A DNA stretch of 64,000 bases, from NCBI GenBank assembly GCA_911728435.2, contig OU452201.1, positions 28,706,001 through 28,770,000 on the forward strand, in the 5' to 3' direction. The position numbers were made by a program, and so were the translations under genes. The notes under the pieces are model-generated. The model worked only from the letters and a program-made list of their open reading frames with translations. It did not search any database and was not told where the DNA came from. Shown piece after piece: positions 32,906 to 43,734 of the stretch (its first letter is position 1; every line of letters starts with the position of its first letter). Source of the DNA: Apoderus coryli (Eukaryota; Arthropoda; Insecta; Coleoptera; Attelabidae).

Positions 32906-35187
32906 CAGGGTGACCCAGTTTTATCCAGCAATATTTAAAATTTAGATTCTACTTGTCAGAATGAACAAATCTTGTTCTACAAACTTTTTTTCAATTCTTC
33001 ATCGATTTCGAGATATTGGCATCTACTGTTTTTTTAAGTTTTAAATATTTCTGAACACTTAACCTACAATTTTTCTAGAACTACACTTACCAGAAATAAT
33101 CTATATCAACTGAAAGGCAATGAAATTCTCTTTCTAATGAGGCTAAAGACAATTTTTCAATTTTTCTCTCTCACTTCAAAAACTTTTAAAAAAGCACTAG
33201 AAAACTTGAAAACTTGTCAATATCTGAAAAACATGCTAGTCCTAAGAAGTTTTAACTGCAGTTAAAAAACATTGTTTTTCCACGCTGCGTTTTTCTTATA
33301 AGGTTAAATATTGAATTTTTCCTTATTTTAAATTTTTTATAGGTTGTTATTTTTATGATTTTTAACCGGACATGACATTCCGAGACCACGCGTAGATAAA
33401 ACACCCGTGCCTCTTACTTTATAAAAATAATAGTACCTAACCAACAGAAATGCTACATGGCCCAAAAAAATCTAAGCGGATAAGTTTTTGTTTCTGTGGT
33501 GTAGAAATAAATAATTTATTTAATTGCGATTTGATATCGTGTGGTAGTGAGTGCTTTTGAAATAGTTTAAAAATTGTGGAAACGCAATGCCTTTTATGTA
33601 CTCTAACGAAGAATATGCTGATATGCACTTTTATTACAGGCTCGCTCGGGGAAACGCGTTGGAGCTCGTAGGTTCTACATGGCCGCATTTCCTGAAAGAC
33701 GCCGTCCCTATTGTGAATTTTTTGTACGCGTTCACAGGGCTCTTAGAGAAATAAGATGCCATTCTTCACCACTTCAACAATGATCCTCGTACCAGTGTCA
33801 GACGAGCCACTAACGTATTAAAAATTCCTCGAGAGAACATTAGGCGAACTTTAAGAAGGGATAGCAGATATCCTTATCATATTTGCCGAGTACAACAACT
33901 TTTGGCTGGAGATTTTGAAATGCGTATTCAATTTTGTCGATGGTTTATTAATGCCGCTCGCCTTAACAGGCCATGCTGGCAAATGATTCTATGGACCGAC
34001 GAAGCGACATTTACTCGAAGAGGTCTATTGAATATGCGAAACGAACATCTTTGGTTGCATGAAAATCCGTATACCACGCACGAAGATCCCTTCCAACATC
34101 AGTTTAGCGTTATTGTTTGGATTGGAATTATTAACAATCGACTTATAGGTCCATTTTTTCTTCCAAACTGTCTTACTGGTGATTATTTTTTACACTTTTT
34201 GCAAGAAGAACTTCCTGTCCTTTTGGAAGATTTAATGCAAAATGTAAGACAGCGACTTTGGCTTCAATTAGATGGTTGTCCTGCACATTACAGTCGGCAT
34301 GTTCGAAACTGGCTAAACTTTAATTATCCTGAGCGCTGGATCAGCAAAGGTGGACCTGTAGCTTGACCTGCAAGATCCCGCGATCTCACACCGCTTGATT
34401 TTTTTCTGTAGTGATATTTAAAGGCTCTGGTTTACAGAAATCCTATAAGAACAAGAGAAGAGCTTATTGATTTAATCCAGGTTTCCTGCCAGCAAATAAC
34501 ACCTAGTCAGATAGCAACGGCAACACATTCGGTACTTCGGTTGCGTGGCACAGCATGGAAGCCCCTTTGAAGCATTTCCTCGGCAATAATAATTTTAGAC
34601 TTGTGTATTAGGTAAGAATTTTTGTATTATGAGTTCGACAAAATAAAGATATTAAAAATCATAAAAAATAAGTATTTTTGACGGACCGACAAACGTTTGC
34701 TAAAGTAAGAAAAACTAAATTGAGTTTATTTATCTAAACTAATTGGGTCATTACTGAACGTGCGCGGTTACTATTTGCGAAATAAAAGCTTTGTACAGCA
34801 ACTGTCTTGTGCGGTTTTTGACAATGCTTAGAAGTGACCACATAAACGGTCTGTAGCGGTTTTAGCGTGTTCGGTTAAAAATCATAAAAATTCCAAATAA
34901 TTTTTTTTTAATAAAACCTCATGAAAAATCGCACCGTATAAAACTATTCTCTTTTTACTACAATCGAAACTCCTTAGGACAAGCATGTTTTTCAGACATT
35001 GACAAGTTATAAAGTTTTGCTAGTGTGGTTCTAGGAAAATTTTAGGTTAATTGTTCAGAAATTTAAAACTTAAAAAAACAGTAAATGCCAATATCTCGAA
35101 ATCGGTGAAGAATTGAAAAAAGTTTATAGAACAAAATTTGTTCCTTTTGACCAGTAGAATATTGCTGGACAAACCTGGGCCACCCTG
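32906..35187. mobile_element. Long-TIR mariner-type transposon, inactive (element M3)
   Basis: 2282 bp flanked by TA at 32904-32905 and 35188-35189. Arms start CAGGGTGACCCAG (left) and CAGGGTGGCCCAG (right, inverted), and extend to about 33375 and 34866. The left arm is longer by an inserted stretch of about 130 bp. The transposase between them is full length but broken. TIR divergence and nonsense codons show it is older than M2. Confidence 0.88.
33587..34570 (+). pseudogene. Mariner-type transposase (DUF4817 group), nearly full length
   Basis: Starts MPFMYSNEEYADMHFYYRL, the characteristic opening of this group, followed after a frameshift near 33665 by ARRFYMAAFPERRRPYCEFF. A stop and frameshift lie near 33775. 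The main frame (33902-34366) holds the first catalytic Asp in WTDEATFTRRG, N-x-H-L-W and the second Asp in LQLDGCPAHY. TGA replaces the Trp codon of G-P-V-A-W-P-A-R at 34366; then RDLTPLDFFL carries the third Asp, followed by TAG and TGA where W-G is expected. The C-terminal region runs to 34570. All three aspartates survive, but at least five lesions prevent translation. Confidence 0.85.
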
Positions 35188-36468
35188 TATAAAGCAGTGA
35201 TTACGGAAAATACTAGATTTGTATCCTGTAATTTTAAGTATTTTTTGTAGGCAGATTACTATAAAAAAACAATTATGAGTCGAAAATGTCTACCATCACT
35301 TTCGTATAGCAAATACCTAAGAGTAATAATATCAGTTAACAAACATGTCATCAACACCAAAAAATATTTCTATTTTATTTGTGTTATATCCTTTACTTCT
35401 GAAGTTCACTTTAAAATAAAGAGACGTTTTGGAATAGAATTTAAATGCAGCCATTCATAAAAAAAGAACATTTTAAGCGGTGAGAAAAAAGTAATAGTAA
35501 ACATACTAATTAGGTGTAGATCATTATCGTGGCTGTTTTAGTGCTTGACTTTAAAGATTCTCTATTTTTTAAGTGGTTCTGTTTTTAAATCGGTACTTAA
35601 TCAATGTGTTTATTTTAGTTTTGTTATACTGAAAGTAAGGAAAATATGTATCTTAAATAAAAATTAAACATAAATATTATATTTTTGCATACCTACAAGT
35701 CAAGTTAATTTAGGTTTTATCAATTGTGATGAAAATATGGTGATGACTATTGATAAAACACATTCAATTATAAATGAAATTAAAACAGAAGAATATAAAG
35801 TCCAGATTACTACTGCGATTTGCTCTACAGGGTGTCCCCCTTAAGATGGATATAAGCAAAAAACTATGTTGTTTTATGAGCGTTTTATTTTTTATTTTTA
35901 ATAAGAGGCTGTATGCGAGGGTTATGATGAGCTACACATTTTCCTTATTGGCGTACGTTTTAATCGGGTTTAAATTTTTTTCGTTCAAGAATATACTACC
36001 TTTAGGACATAATTACTTTAAACTGTGATAAATCTTCTCGAGTCTTTCTTTCTTAATTTTGATAAAAATTCAGTGTGTGTCATTAAAAATTTTCAATTTT
36101 AATATTTACTAATAAAAAATAATAGAATTATAATAATGATAATTATTAAAATTCTGTTTCGTTACGCAGATCTTGTCGGGAAAGTTTTGGGGCGACACAA
36201 CCAATTTCTTTAAATAACAACCTGTATATTTATTTTTAGGAAAAAATAAGTTTCCCTCATTGACCAAAAACAATTTAACGAAACTAAAAATAGCGTTTTT
36301 GCGTAAAAAAGTTGGGACCATCATATTCAAGTTTTTATAGTTACCTATTTACGTATTTTTCAAAAAAACATTATTTATTATTTCAGATGTCTGGACAGAA
36401 GTGTTCGTCCTTCTCTTGTGGAAATTCTAAATGGAAAACTCCAGAACTATGGCCATTTACCTAATCTA
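35188..36468. other. Spacer
   Basis: A lone tacagggtgtcccccttaag at 35826 resembles a transposon end. Short frames (35275-35460, 35774-36028) have no recognised relatives. No gene assigned. Confidence 0.4.
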
Positions 36469-37753
36469 CGAGGGTTGCCTTTTATATTTCGGGATTAGAG
36501 AACAAAAACAAATATCAATCATCGAAAATCACTTTATTGTTTTTCAAAATATTCCCCATGAAGATCTATACACTTTTTGCATGCGTTTGAACCAATTGTC
36601 GAAGCAGTTTTGCCACTCTGATTGAGGTACCTCCAAAATATGCATTCTGAATGCAGCAACCACTTCTTCAGGTGTCGAAAAACGTTGACCTCTCAGTTTG
36701 TTTTTTACGTAGGGGAATAAGAAGAAGTAATTCGGTGCCAAGTCAGGACTATGCGACGGATGACTCATTAAATCGATGTTTTGGGTGCTCAAAAATGCAG
36801 TTGTTTGAGCCGATGTGTGAGAGCTCGCATTGTTATGGTGAAGAGTGATCCGTCTCCGGCGGTTGGTTTTCCTGATTTCTTAGAAGACAACTGCCAATCA
36901 AATGGTTGTGTACCACTCAGAATTGACTGTTCTGCGTTGTTCTAGTGGTACGGTTGCGACATGTCCAGTTTTTCTGAAAAAATAGGCGACCATTTGCTTG
37001 GAACGGCTTCGTGCGCGATCAACTTTTGTTGGATTTGGCTCATCTTGAAACACCCATACAGTCGACTGCTGTTTACTTTCGGGCTCATACGCGTAAAACA
37101 ACGATTATCACCTGTCACGATGTCATAGACGTGTTTCGAAGCACCGCGATCGTATTTTTTTAGCATTTCTATCGACCAATCGACACGAGCATTTTTTTGA
37201 GCAATTGACAAATTGTGTGGGATCCAACGCGAACAAATTTTTTTGACAGTCAAATGTTTATGCAATATTGAATGTATGCTGGTCCCACTAATGCCTAAGG
37301 TTGTCTCAATCTCTTGATAGGTCACATGACTATCTTGCAATATCAGTTCGCGCACAGCATCAATGGTTTTCGGAACAACAACTGATTTTGGACGACCTTC
37401 ACGAAATTCGTCTTGGGGTGAACTACGACCACGATTGAATCCACCATACCATCGATAAACACTGGTCCTTGATGGAGCTTCATCGCCAAAAATTGAATTA
37501 AGTTCATCCATGCACTGTTGCTGAGTTAATCTACGTCGAAAGTTGTAAAAAATAATCGCACGAGAATGTTCACGATTTAATTCCATTTTTGGGCCGAGGT
37601 GAATCTTTTAAGTTACTGTAAACAACACAAATAGCGCTCGTATGTCAAAACGTTCTGAGTACGTATAACGTCAAAAATGACCAACTTTACGATACAGTTG
37701 CCAGATTGCAACACCAGGGTTGCCAAATCCCGAAATATAAAAGGCAACCCTCG
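36469..37753. mobile_element. Classical mariner element, 1285 bp
   Basis: Flanked by TA at 36467-36468 and 37754-37755. Short terminal inverted repeats begin CGAGGGTTGCCTTTTATATT, unlike the CAGGGTG ends of the long-TIR elements here. The length fits the usual 1.28 kb of mariner. Both ends are intact, so the copy could still be mobilised in trans, but its transposase is broken. Confidence 0.9.
36544..37586 (-). pseudogene. Mariner transposase with a mutated catalytic box
   Basis: Minus strand. MELNREHSRAIIFYNFRRRL opens the paired-like HTH domain, through GDEAPSRTSVYRWYGGFNRG and a second HTH (TLGISGTSIHSILHKHL), then RWIPHNL and VTGDN, where the first catalytic Asp lies (usual V-T-G-D-E). 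A frameshift follows; the other frame has YAYEPESKQQSTVW and the QMVAYFF region. The second box reads HHNNASSHTS, Asn replacing the catalytic Asp of H-D-N-A. The third box HSPDLAPNYFF keeps its Asp. Full-length relatives are about 345 residues. Dead by frameshift and by the Asp-to-Asn change. Confidence 0.88.
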
Positions 37754-37972
37754 TAATAGTTGCTTCTTGTTGGAACTTGGATCTGTCATTGTTTTGGAAG
37801 CTGAAGCACATTATTTGTTGTTTATAAGTACGTTTATTTTTGTATGTTTTGTAACATCTTTATTAATTTCTATTATTTATGGAATAAATAATCTTCTATA
37901 GTAGTTACATACTTTACTTGTTTGTTATATTAAAACCGATACATAATAAAACAATGAATAAATGTGAAAACA

Positions 37973-38395
37973 CTAATTCCCTCGAGACAAGAATAGCTCT
38001 CCATATGAATATAGATAATTTTCGCAGATTTTTTACACCAAGTTCTAAACTCAAAGCCATATTATAATAGGTATCTACCTAAGTTTATTATTTTTCAAAG
38101 TCAGAAAAATCTTCACGTAAGTCCATGTATAATGATTCAAGCCGCATTTTTAGACCAAAAGAATACGTAAAAAATCATTTGTTACAACAGCCTTTATGGA
38201 CGTTCTATGTTTAAATAAAATCCAGACCCAATAAATTAATATTTCTTGAGTTCAAACTCTCACTTCACTCTCTTGCGAAAAAAGTGTAAAATGGCTTTTA
38301 CCCCATTTTACACTTTTTAGAAAAAACATATTTCTTAAACATAGCAGAAATATTGACTAGTTATTTATAGCTTTGATAGCGCCCTTGATCTTGGG
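37973..38395. repeat. Family F fragment with terminal motif
   Basis: Starts with the terminus ccctcgagacaagaatagct and, near its other end, has taaacatagcagaaatattg and agttatttatagctttgata, unit phrases of the 43.7-51.8 kb foldback. The array between is largely deleted or replaced. Confidence 0.65.
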
Positions 38396-39004
38396 CCCCA
38401 TTATCAACACCAATGACCGATGTCGTATCATCATCTGCATTCATCACGAATATTTATTAACTTTTTGGCGGAAAAAGACTGACATAGGGCTTCTGTGTCC
38501 CATTTCTAACGTTGAGGGGCTCTATTTCAATAAATAAAGCTTCCTTTCTTAAAAAAACCAAAGATTAAAACAATAACAACTTTATTCTACGTTTCTCTCA
38601 AAAATATATACAACAACTCTTCTTCTTTTAATGTCAATGTCATCTACGTCTATTCGACTTAACTGTCACTAAACACACTGTTGCCACTACACTCCTTATA
38701 TTCTATAGTTGACATTACAGGACCACAACTACAATGTTTACATAAAAGGAAGAACAAAAATGTGGATGGATTTTAGCGATCTACAACACGTAGTAAATAA
38801 AAAAGCCATTTTTAGAGCATTTTCACAAAATCACATAATGTTGGATAAAATCGTACAACTATGGACGGCGGTGTACATAATTTAGATCTTAGCCATTGGC
38901 AACACTGATCAAATTGCCAGTACGGGTAATCTACTGGCTAGGCGCGCTATATCAGGAGCAGGTCGTGCCCGAGTCTAGTGGGTTCAAAGGACCAGCTACA
39001 CCAT
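38396..39004. other. Spacer
   Basis: No gene recognised. A segment at 38560-38720 with caataacaactttattctac may be a retroelement or transposon end; no partner was found. Confidence 0.35.
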
Positions 39005-39190
39005 TGAGTTTATTATAATATAGTGTGTCAGCGCTTGGTAAGTACCTATTAACTAACAACTGATGGCGTTACCATATACCAAAAATTTATTAATGAACGA
39101 CTGAAGTTGATAACGCCGTCTGTTATTAAATGATGGTACTAACCAAGCGCTGACACACTATATTATAATAAACACAATGGCTACACTTAC
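39005..39190. mobile_element. Small terminal-inverted-repeat element
   Basis: tttattataatatagtgtgt and cagcgcttggta at the left are inverted at the right (accaagcgctg, acacactatattataataaa). The arms are about 35-40 bp and the interior about 100 bp, with weaker pairing. The flanks ccattgag and caatggct extend the symmetry imperfectly. MITE-like; superfamily unknown. Confidence 0.75.
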
Positions 39191-40311
39191 TTTTCTTTTT
39201 TTTTTGGCCACTTGCTTCATTAAGCATTCGGACAGCTACACTTATTCTACTCCACTACAATTCACCGTTTAAGCGGTAGTAACTTTTTAAGAAGAGGTAT
39301 ACTCAAATCAGTCCTCCCAATTCGGATGTAATTACACAGTTTTGGGATATTTTGAGGTCACTGTGTGTAATTTTCTAACAACAAATTATTTGGGATAATT
39401 TGCTATAATTTGGCTGACTATGTTTTTAGTGATTTCAATTATTGTCAAATTGTTTTTTGCTTCTTTTTTTTTTGGGATATGACATGAAATGACCGACAGT
39501 CTGCGTGCCGCCTGTGACCACTCTTCTTCTATTATGGCTTTTTTTTAGTTATTTTTCCAAGTGGTGAAATTTGATGCTCATTCACGGATATTTTCGGTCT
39601 CAAGTGTTGGGAACACTGACTCAAATTTGAGTCAAATTAACCTTACATTTTCCCGGCCCTGATTATTTCCCAAATCAGTTAATTCAGTTCAGTGGCGATT
39701 ATATTTCATTCGAGTGCGCGCAACAGTATAAAATTTTGGTTATTTAATAGTGTGTTCTGTCCATCTCAATAATAGTGTAATACAATAGTGCTGTAAACTG
39801 CTAATACTTTAGAATGCTTTGTCCTGAAGGAACTCAAGGCCCCAGATTCACACTTTCACATGGAAAAATACAAGAGCGAAACTTTTGATTTTGCAAGAAC
39901 TTTGACCTTTTTCGATTTTTATACCACATGGTTTAGTATTGCCTCAAGATTTCACGGAGACGCTATCATTTGATTTCGAGTAATATAAAATATCAAATCT
40001 AAATGTTCATGACTTGGTTACGCAGGAGTTTGTTGCATGTTTTGTGAGAAATGGACAGTGCAGCTTGATAAGTATTAACACATGCATTGATTGTGATCCT
40101 TGTATCGCTTTAACACGTCAGGGTCACCTTTTCATCACTCTTATCAAGCATAATTATCAAAGTTTAGGACTGGAAGGCAGATTATCGCATTTCACGGCTA
40201 AAATCAAAAACAAATACAGTAAGTACGTATTAATAATTAGGTATAGTAGAGGGTTAGGTCGCTAATATAATCGCGTTGTGTTTTGGTAATCCTTTTTGTT
40301 TGTTTCAGAGG
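39191..40311 (+). promoter_or_regulatory. 5' region and first intron of the LRR-like gene
   Basis: Holds the presumed promoter and non-coding exon. A strong donor ACA|GTAAGTAC at 40219 pairs with the acceptor TTTGTTTGTTTCAG ending at 40308, giving a 90-bp intron just before the coding exon. In the frame of the coding exon a TAG occurs at 40165-40167, so translation most probably starts at 40312. Sequence such as cagttcagtggcg near 39690 resembles an insect initiator, but the transcription start cannot be fixed. Confidence 0.45.
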
Positions 40312-41898
40312 ATGCCTCCATACCGTACGGTGGTAACTCTCAAACAACAATCAATCAAAGCTGTTGGTTTACTAGTCTTCAATATGCTACCGAAAATCCT
40401 AGACAAAATCAAAAACTTGCAAACCAGGGATGTCGATAAAACCATAGCTTCTTTTCAAGACTCTTTTAATATTGTATCTGATGTTTTAATCGCGTATGTT
40501 CCACATAACCTTTTCGACGATATAGCACACGAATTGTTTCACAATCTTTCAATTGCACTGGAAGAACTTGAATACGAAGGGGTGGATGCACCAAACTTCC
40601 TGCGGGACAGTAATATTGTGAAAAGTTTGGCGTCTATTGTGCTGAATTCTAGGTTAAAAGCGTTGTATTTCATGTGTTGGCCAGAGTTAAAGTGTTGTGG
40701 CTTTTACAAACCCCTAGTAAAGTTAACTAGTTTAGAAATTTTAGGTTTAGGTTCGATTAGTAAATGTCATAGAAACAACAATCACGATAAACTTGTTATA
40801 GACGGCTTAAAAGTTATGCATCAATTACGTAAATTGACTTTAAGGATGGCTGGTTCGGACTTGTTAGTTCAAACAGTTTGTGAAAACTGTCCCCTGATCG
40901 AAGCTGTTGATTTCACATCGTCTGAAGCGGTAACAGACCAAAGTGTCACGTTTTTAATTACATGTCAACATTTACGATTAGCCGTGTTGTTTGGTACGTC
41001 GGTTACAGTTGATGGTATGGCACAATTAATTGCTGCAAGTCCCAAGTTAGAGATAATAGGTCGTTGTGATGATTATGGAGGTGTATTAAAGTCTTTACAA
41101 CAAAATTACCCTAATAGTGGACCTTTTAAAATGAGGCGAATAAAGGGACATGAAATGTCGACGGAAAGTTTACGTGTACTAGTGGACAAGTTTCGTGAGG
41201 TCGATGGTGTAGTACTGTTTCACAAGAAGGTGTCTCCTGATTTAAGTGTATTGGCATCACTGGAAAACTTAACAATGTTGAAACTACTATCAGGCAAATT
41301 TTATTCCAGTTATATTCCGCAACTTATTCAGTACTGTGGAACGCAACTTACAATAATACATCTGCAAGATGTCGATGAGCTAGACTATAATTCGATAACT
41401 GATATCGGTAGGGAGTGTCCAAATCTTGAAGTTTTTGTGGTGTACAAGTGTGAGATGAGAACCCGAGAGTTACAGATTCCACGATTGATACGCAAATCAC
41501 CTCCATTTCAATGTTTAAAGCAACTCTTTTGGTCGGTAGATAGTTCGTTGGCGCACATAGAATTTATACTAATACATGCAGTTTGTATAGAGAATGTTTA
41601 TTTGAGTTTAACGCCAGGGGTACCACATTCTAGTATGATGCGGATATTCCAGTATAATCGCCTAAAGGAATTACGAGAGTTCCGTTTGGATCATAGCCGT
41701 GATATGAATATGCAAGCTGTGGAAATGTTTATGAACTGTACCAAGTTGAAAGTTCTAACGGAGTTACGTAGTTGGGGAGGTATTAGTCCAGAGGAGTTGG
41801 AGGAATTTCAAATGAGAATTGACGACAGTAACTATGACTTAAATATTACGCGAAAGGATGAAATTCCAATGTACGGTATGTTTTCTTTCTTTTATTAA
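40312..41898 (+). CDS. Leucine-rich-repeat-like protein (528 residues)
   Basis: Uninterrupted frame; the start at MPPYRTVV is chosen because a splice acceptor lies 3 bases upstream. An N-terminal helical region (about residues 1-90, with DVDKTIASFQDSFNIVSDVL) has no recognised F-box. From about residue 110 the sequence shows irregular leucine-rich repeats of the RNI-like kind: LKALYFMCWPEL, LTSLEILGLGS, LRKLTLRMAGS, CPLIEAVDFTSS, LRLAVLFGTS, SPKLEIIGRC, LENLTMLKLLSG, LTIIHLQDVDEL, CPNLEVFVVYKCE, LREFRLDHS, TKLKVLTELRSW. Cysteines precede several repeats, as in the cysteine-containing LRR subtype of F-box adaptors. It is likely a protein-interaction protein; the partner is unknown. Base use is more balanced than in the flanks. 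At the 3' end, ATGTACG|GTATGTTTTC is a credible donor, so the last residues (MFSFFY) may be intron read-through and the gene may continue. Confidence 0.75.
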   Translation: MPPYRTVVTLKQQSIKAVGLLVFNMLPKILDKIKNLQTRDVDKTIASFQDSFNIVSDVLIAYVPHNLFDDIAHELFHNLSIALEELEYEGVDAPNFLRDSNIVKSLASIVLNSRLKALYFMCWPELKCCGFYKPLVKLTSLEILGLGSISKCHRNNNHDKLVIDGLKVMHQLRKLTLRMAGSDLLVQTVCENCPLIEAVDFTSSEAVTDQSVTFLITCQHLRLAVLFGTSVTVDGMAQLIAASPKLEIIGRCDDYGGVLKSLQQNYPNSGPFKMRRIKGHEMSTESLRVLVDKFREVDGVVLFHKKVSPDLSVLASLENLTMLKLLSGKFYSSYIPQLIQYCGTQLTIIHLQDVDELDYNSITDIGRECPNLEVFVVYKCEMRTRELQIPRLIRKSPPFQCLKQLFWSVDSSLAHIEFILIHAVCIENVYLSLTPGVPHSSMMRIFQYNRLKELREFRLDHSRDMNMQAVEMFMNCTKLKVLTELRSWGGISPEELEEFQMRIDDSNYDLNITRKDEIPMYGMFSFFY

Positions 41899-43734
41899 GG
41901 CTAGTTCAAACACTTATTTTTAATAATAATACACTATTATTTCTGAAATAAATTATAAGTCTCGGTAATTTATTAAGACTCGTTCAAAGACTTGTTCGGT
42001 GGTGTTGTTTGAATTCGCTAATTTAATTAAACACTCGTTATTTTAAGTAGTAGTATAATTTTTTTTAAGTAATTCATTACGGAGAGGAGTTGAGTGTATA
42101 TTTTAAATCAAACGACGTCTACTACTACTTTGTGGATTAGACGTCACGTCGTTTGATTAAAAAAATAGTAATAAGTATAATTATGTAAACAAACAGATCT
42201 CGTCTAGTGACTAAATGTAAATCTATGAACATTTAGCAAGCGGTTTGATTTATAGTTAATATGTGTGCGATATTGCGAATAGGGGCTGTTATTTTTAAGT
42301 AATAATTGAGTATATTTTATGTATATATTTTTAGTAATACCTCTATCGTTTGTTACGTGTGATATAATATACCTACAAGTCAACTACAAACCTTTAGTTT
42401 CATTTACTGATGCAATTTCACCTTTAGTTAATCTTAAAGTAGGGTTATTTTTTTCGTAGTGATTGATCTGAACAAGTGAATGGAATTCTACTAAACTGAA
42501 TATTTGGCGAAACCGAAAAATCATCTTTTTTGTGATTGTCGTGCACTTTGTTTGATTCGAAATCATATTCCAAGAATTCTAAATTATTATCTCTCTACTT
42601 TTAGAGGTTAACTGTTAACTGAATAAACTAACCCATGCCATATTTAATATATAGAAGAGATACAGTATAAGCACTCTTTTCGGCACCCTTTGTACCGCCT
42701 ATCGAGACATGCAGCAATAGAAGATAAGAGCTAAAGCGTAATACGGGGGCACCTATGCACGCATGTTTAAAAATTATTCTTACGAGGGCGGTAAAAATTG
42801 TAATTATATAATCGTTGTTATTTAACTGAAGTATGTAATTTTTACATTAAAACTACATAAAAGTTTTTTTTTTTTATTTATTTTACACAAAATTAATGAT
42901 GTTTGTTTTTAATAAAAAACTGTAACAAAGATATACAAAAGAAAAATAAATTGAAAAAGTACAAAATTACATATATACTTAACTAAGCCTATTTAATAAA
43001 TTAAAGCATAGGTCTGGTATGAAATATTTATAAGAATCATCAAAGCTCGTTTCGTGCGTTTAGTTGGAGCATTTTGTTACGCTAGGAGCTTAGGATGGCT
43101 CGACAATAGTCGGATTTTATGTTTCATACTCTTCCTGTGGTAAGTCACGCCGCCATTTCATATCACGTATAATGTTTTACATCGTCGAATACTTTTTTCG
43201 CTTATAGAACTGCCCTAATAGCTGATTCAATTTGAGCCTAGCAAAAGATGTGTTCTGATCTAGGTCACCAATAAAGCCGCTCAACATCTCTGTAAGTTAT
43301 TTCTTTTTTTTTTTTTTTTTGTTTGACAATATACGTGATTGCAGATTGTATTTCTTGTTTTGTTTATTATTTTTGAATAATTCTAATTTGATTATTTTTC
43401 CCCTAATTTACCTCATTCTTTTCAGGGCTTTTTTTCCCCGATTATTTATTTTATGTCGGTTTCGCTGCCTGATCTTTGGTCGAGTCCAGTACCTCACTTG
43501 AAGTGAAGCCCCCGGGTTGTAGCCCATTTAAAATTAGTAGCTGGTAGCTAGCAATCGCGGCTACAATTTTGAGAAGCCTTGTTCGCCGAGGGAGTATAGT
43601 AAGAAAATTTGAACTATTACCGTTGAACATTGGTGCCATTGCATATAAATTAAGAACTGTGTTTTATATCATATTAGTGGTCCTGATTGAAAGATAACAT
43701 AATATTTACAACTTACTTAGAAAAAATAAACTGT
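41899..43734. other. 3' flank of the LRR gene, no further gene recognised
   Basis: aataaa occurs at 41947, a possible polyadenylation signal. A small hairpin lies at 42107-42157 (atcaaacgacgt and acgtcgtttgat). 43450-43640 is more G+C-rich and gives a 62-codon minus frame that I do not recognise. A cytosine-poor T-run precedes it. The rest is A+T-rich. Confidence 0.45.

Noticed and set aside
33437..33688. 83-codon minus frame at the M3 transposase start
   Set aside because: Antisense shadow; the plus strand carries the family's N-terminal motif here.
43451..43639. 62-codon minus frame in a G+C-richer patch
   Set aside because: No family recognised, no splice context, too short to support; left unassigned.
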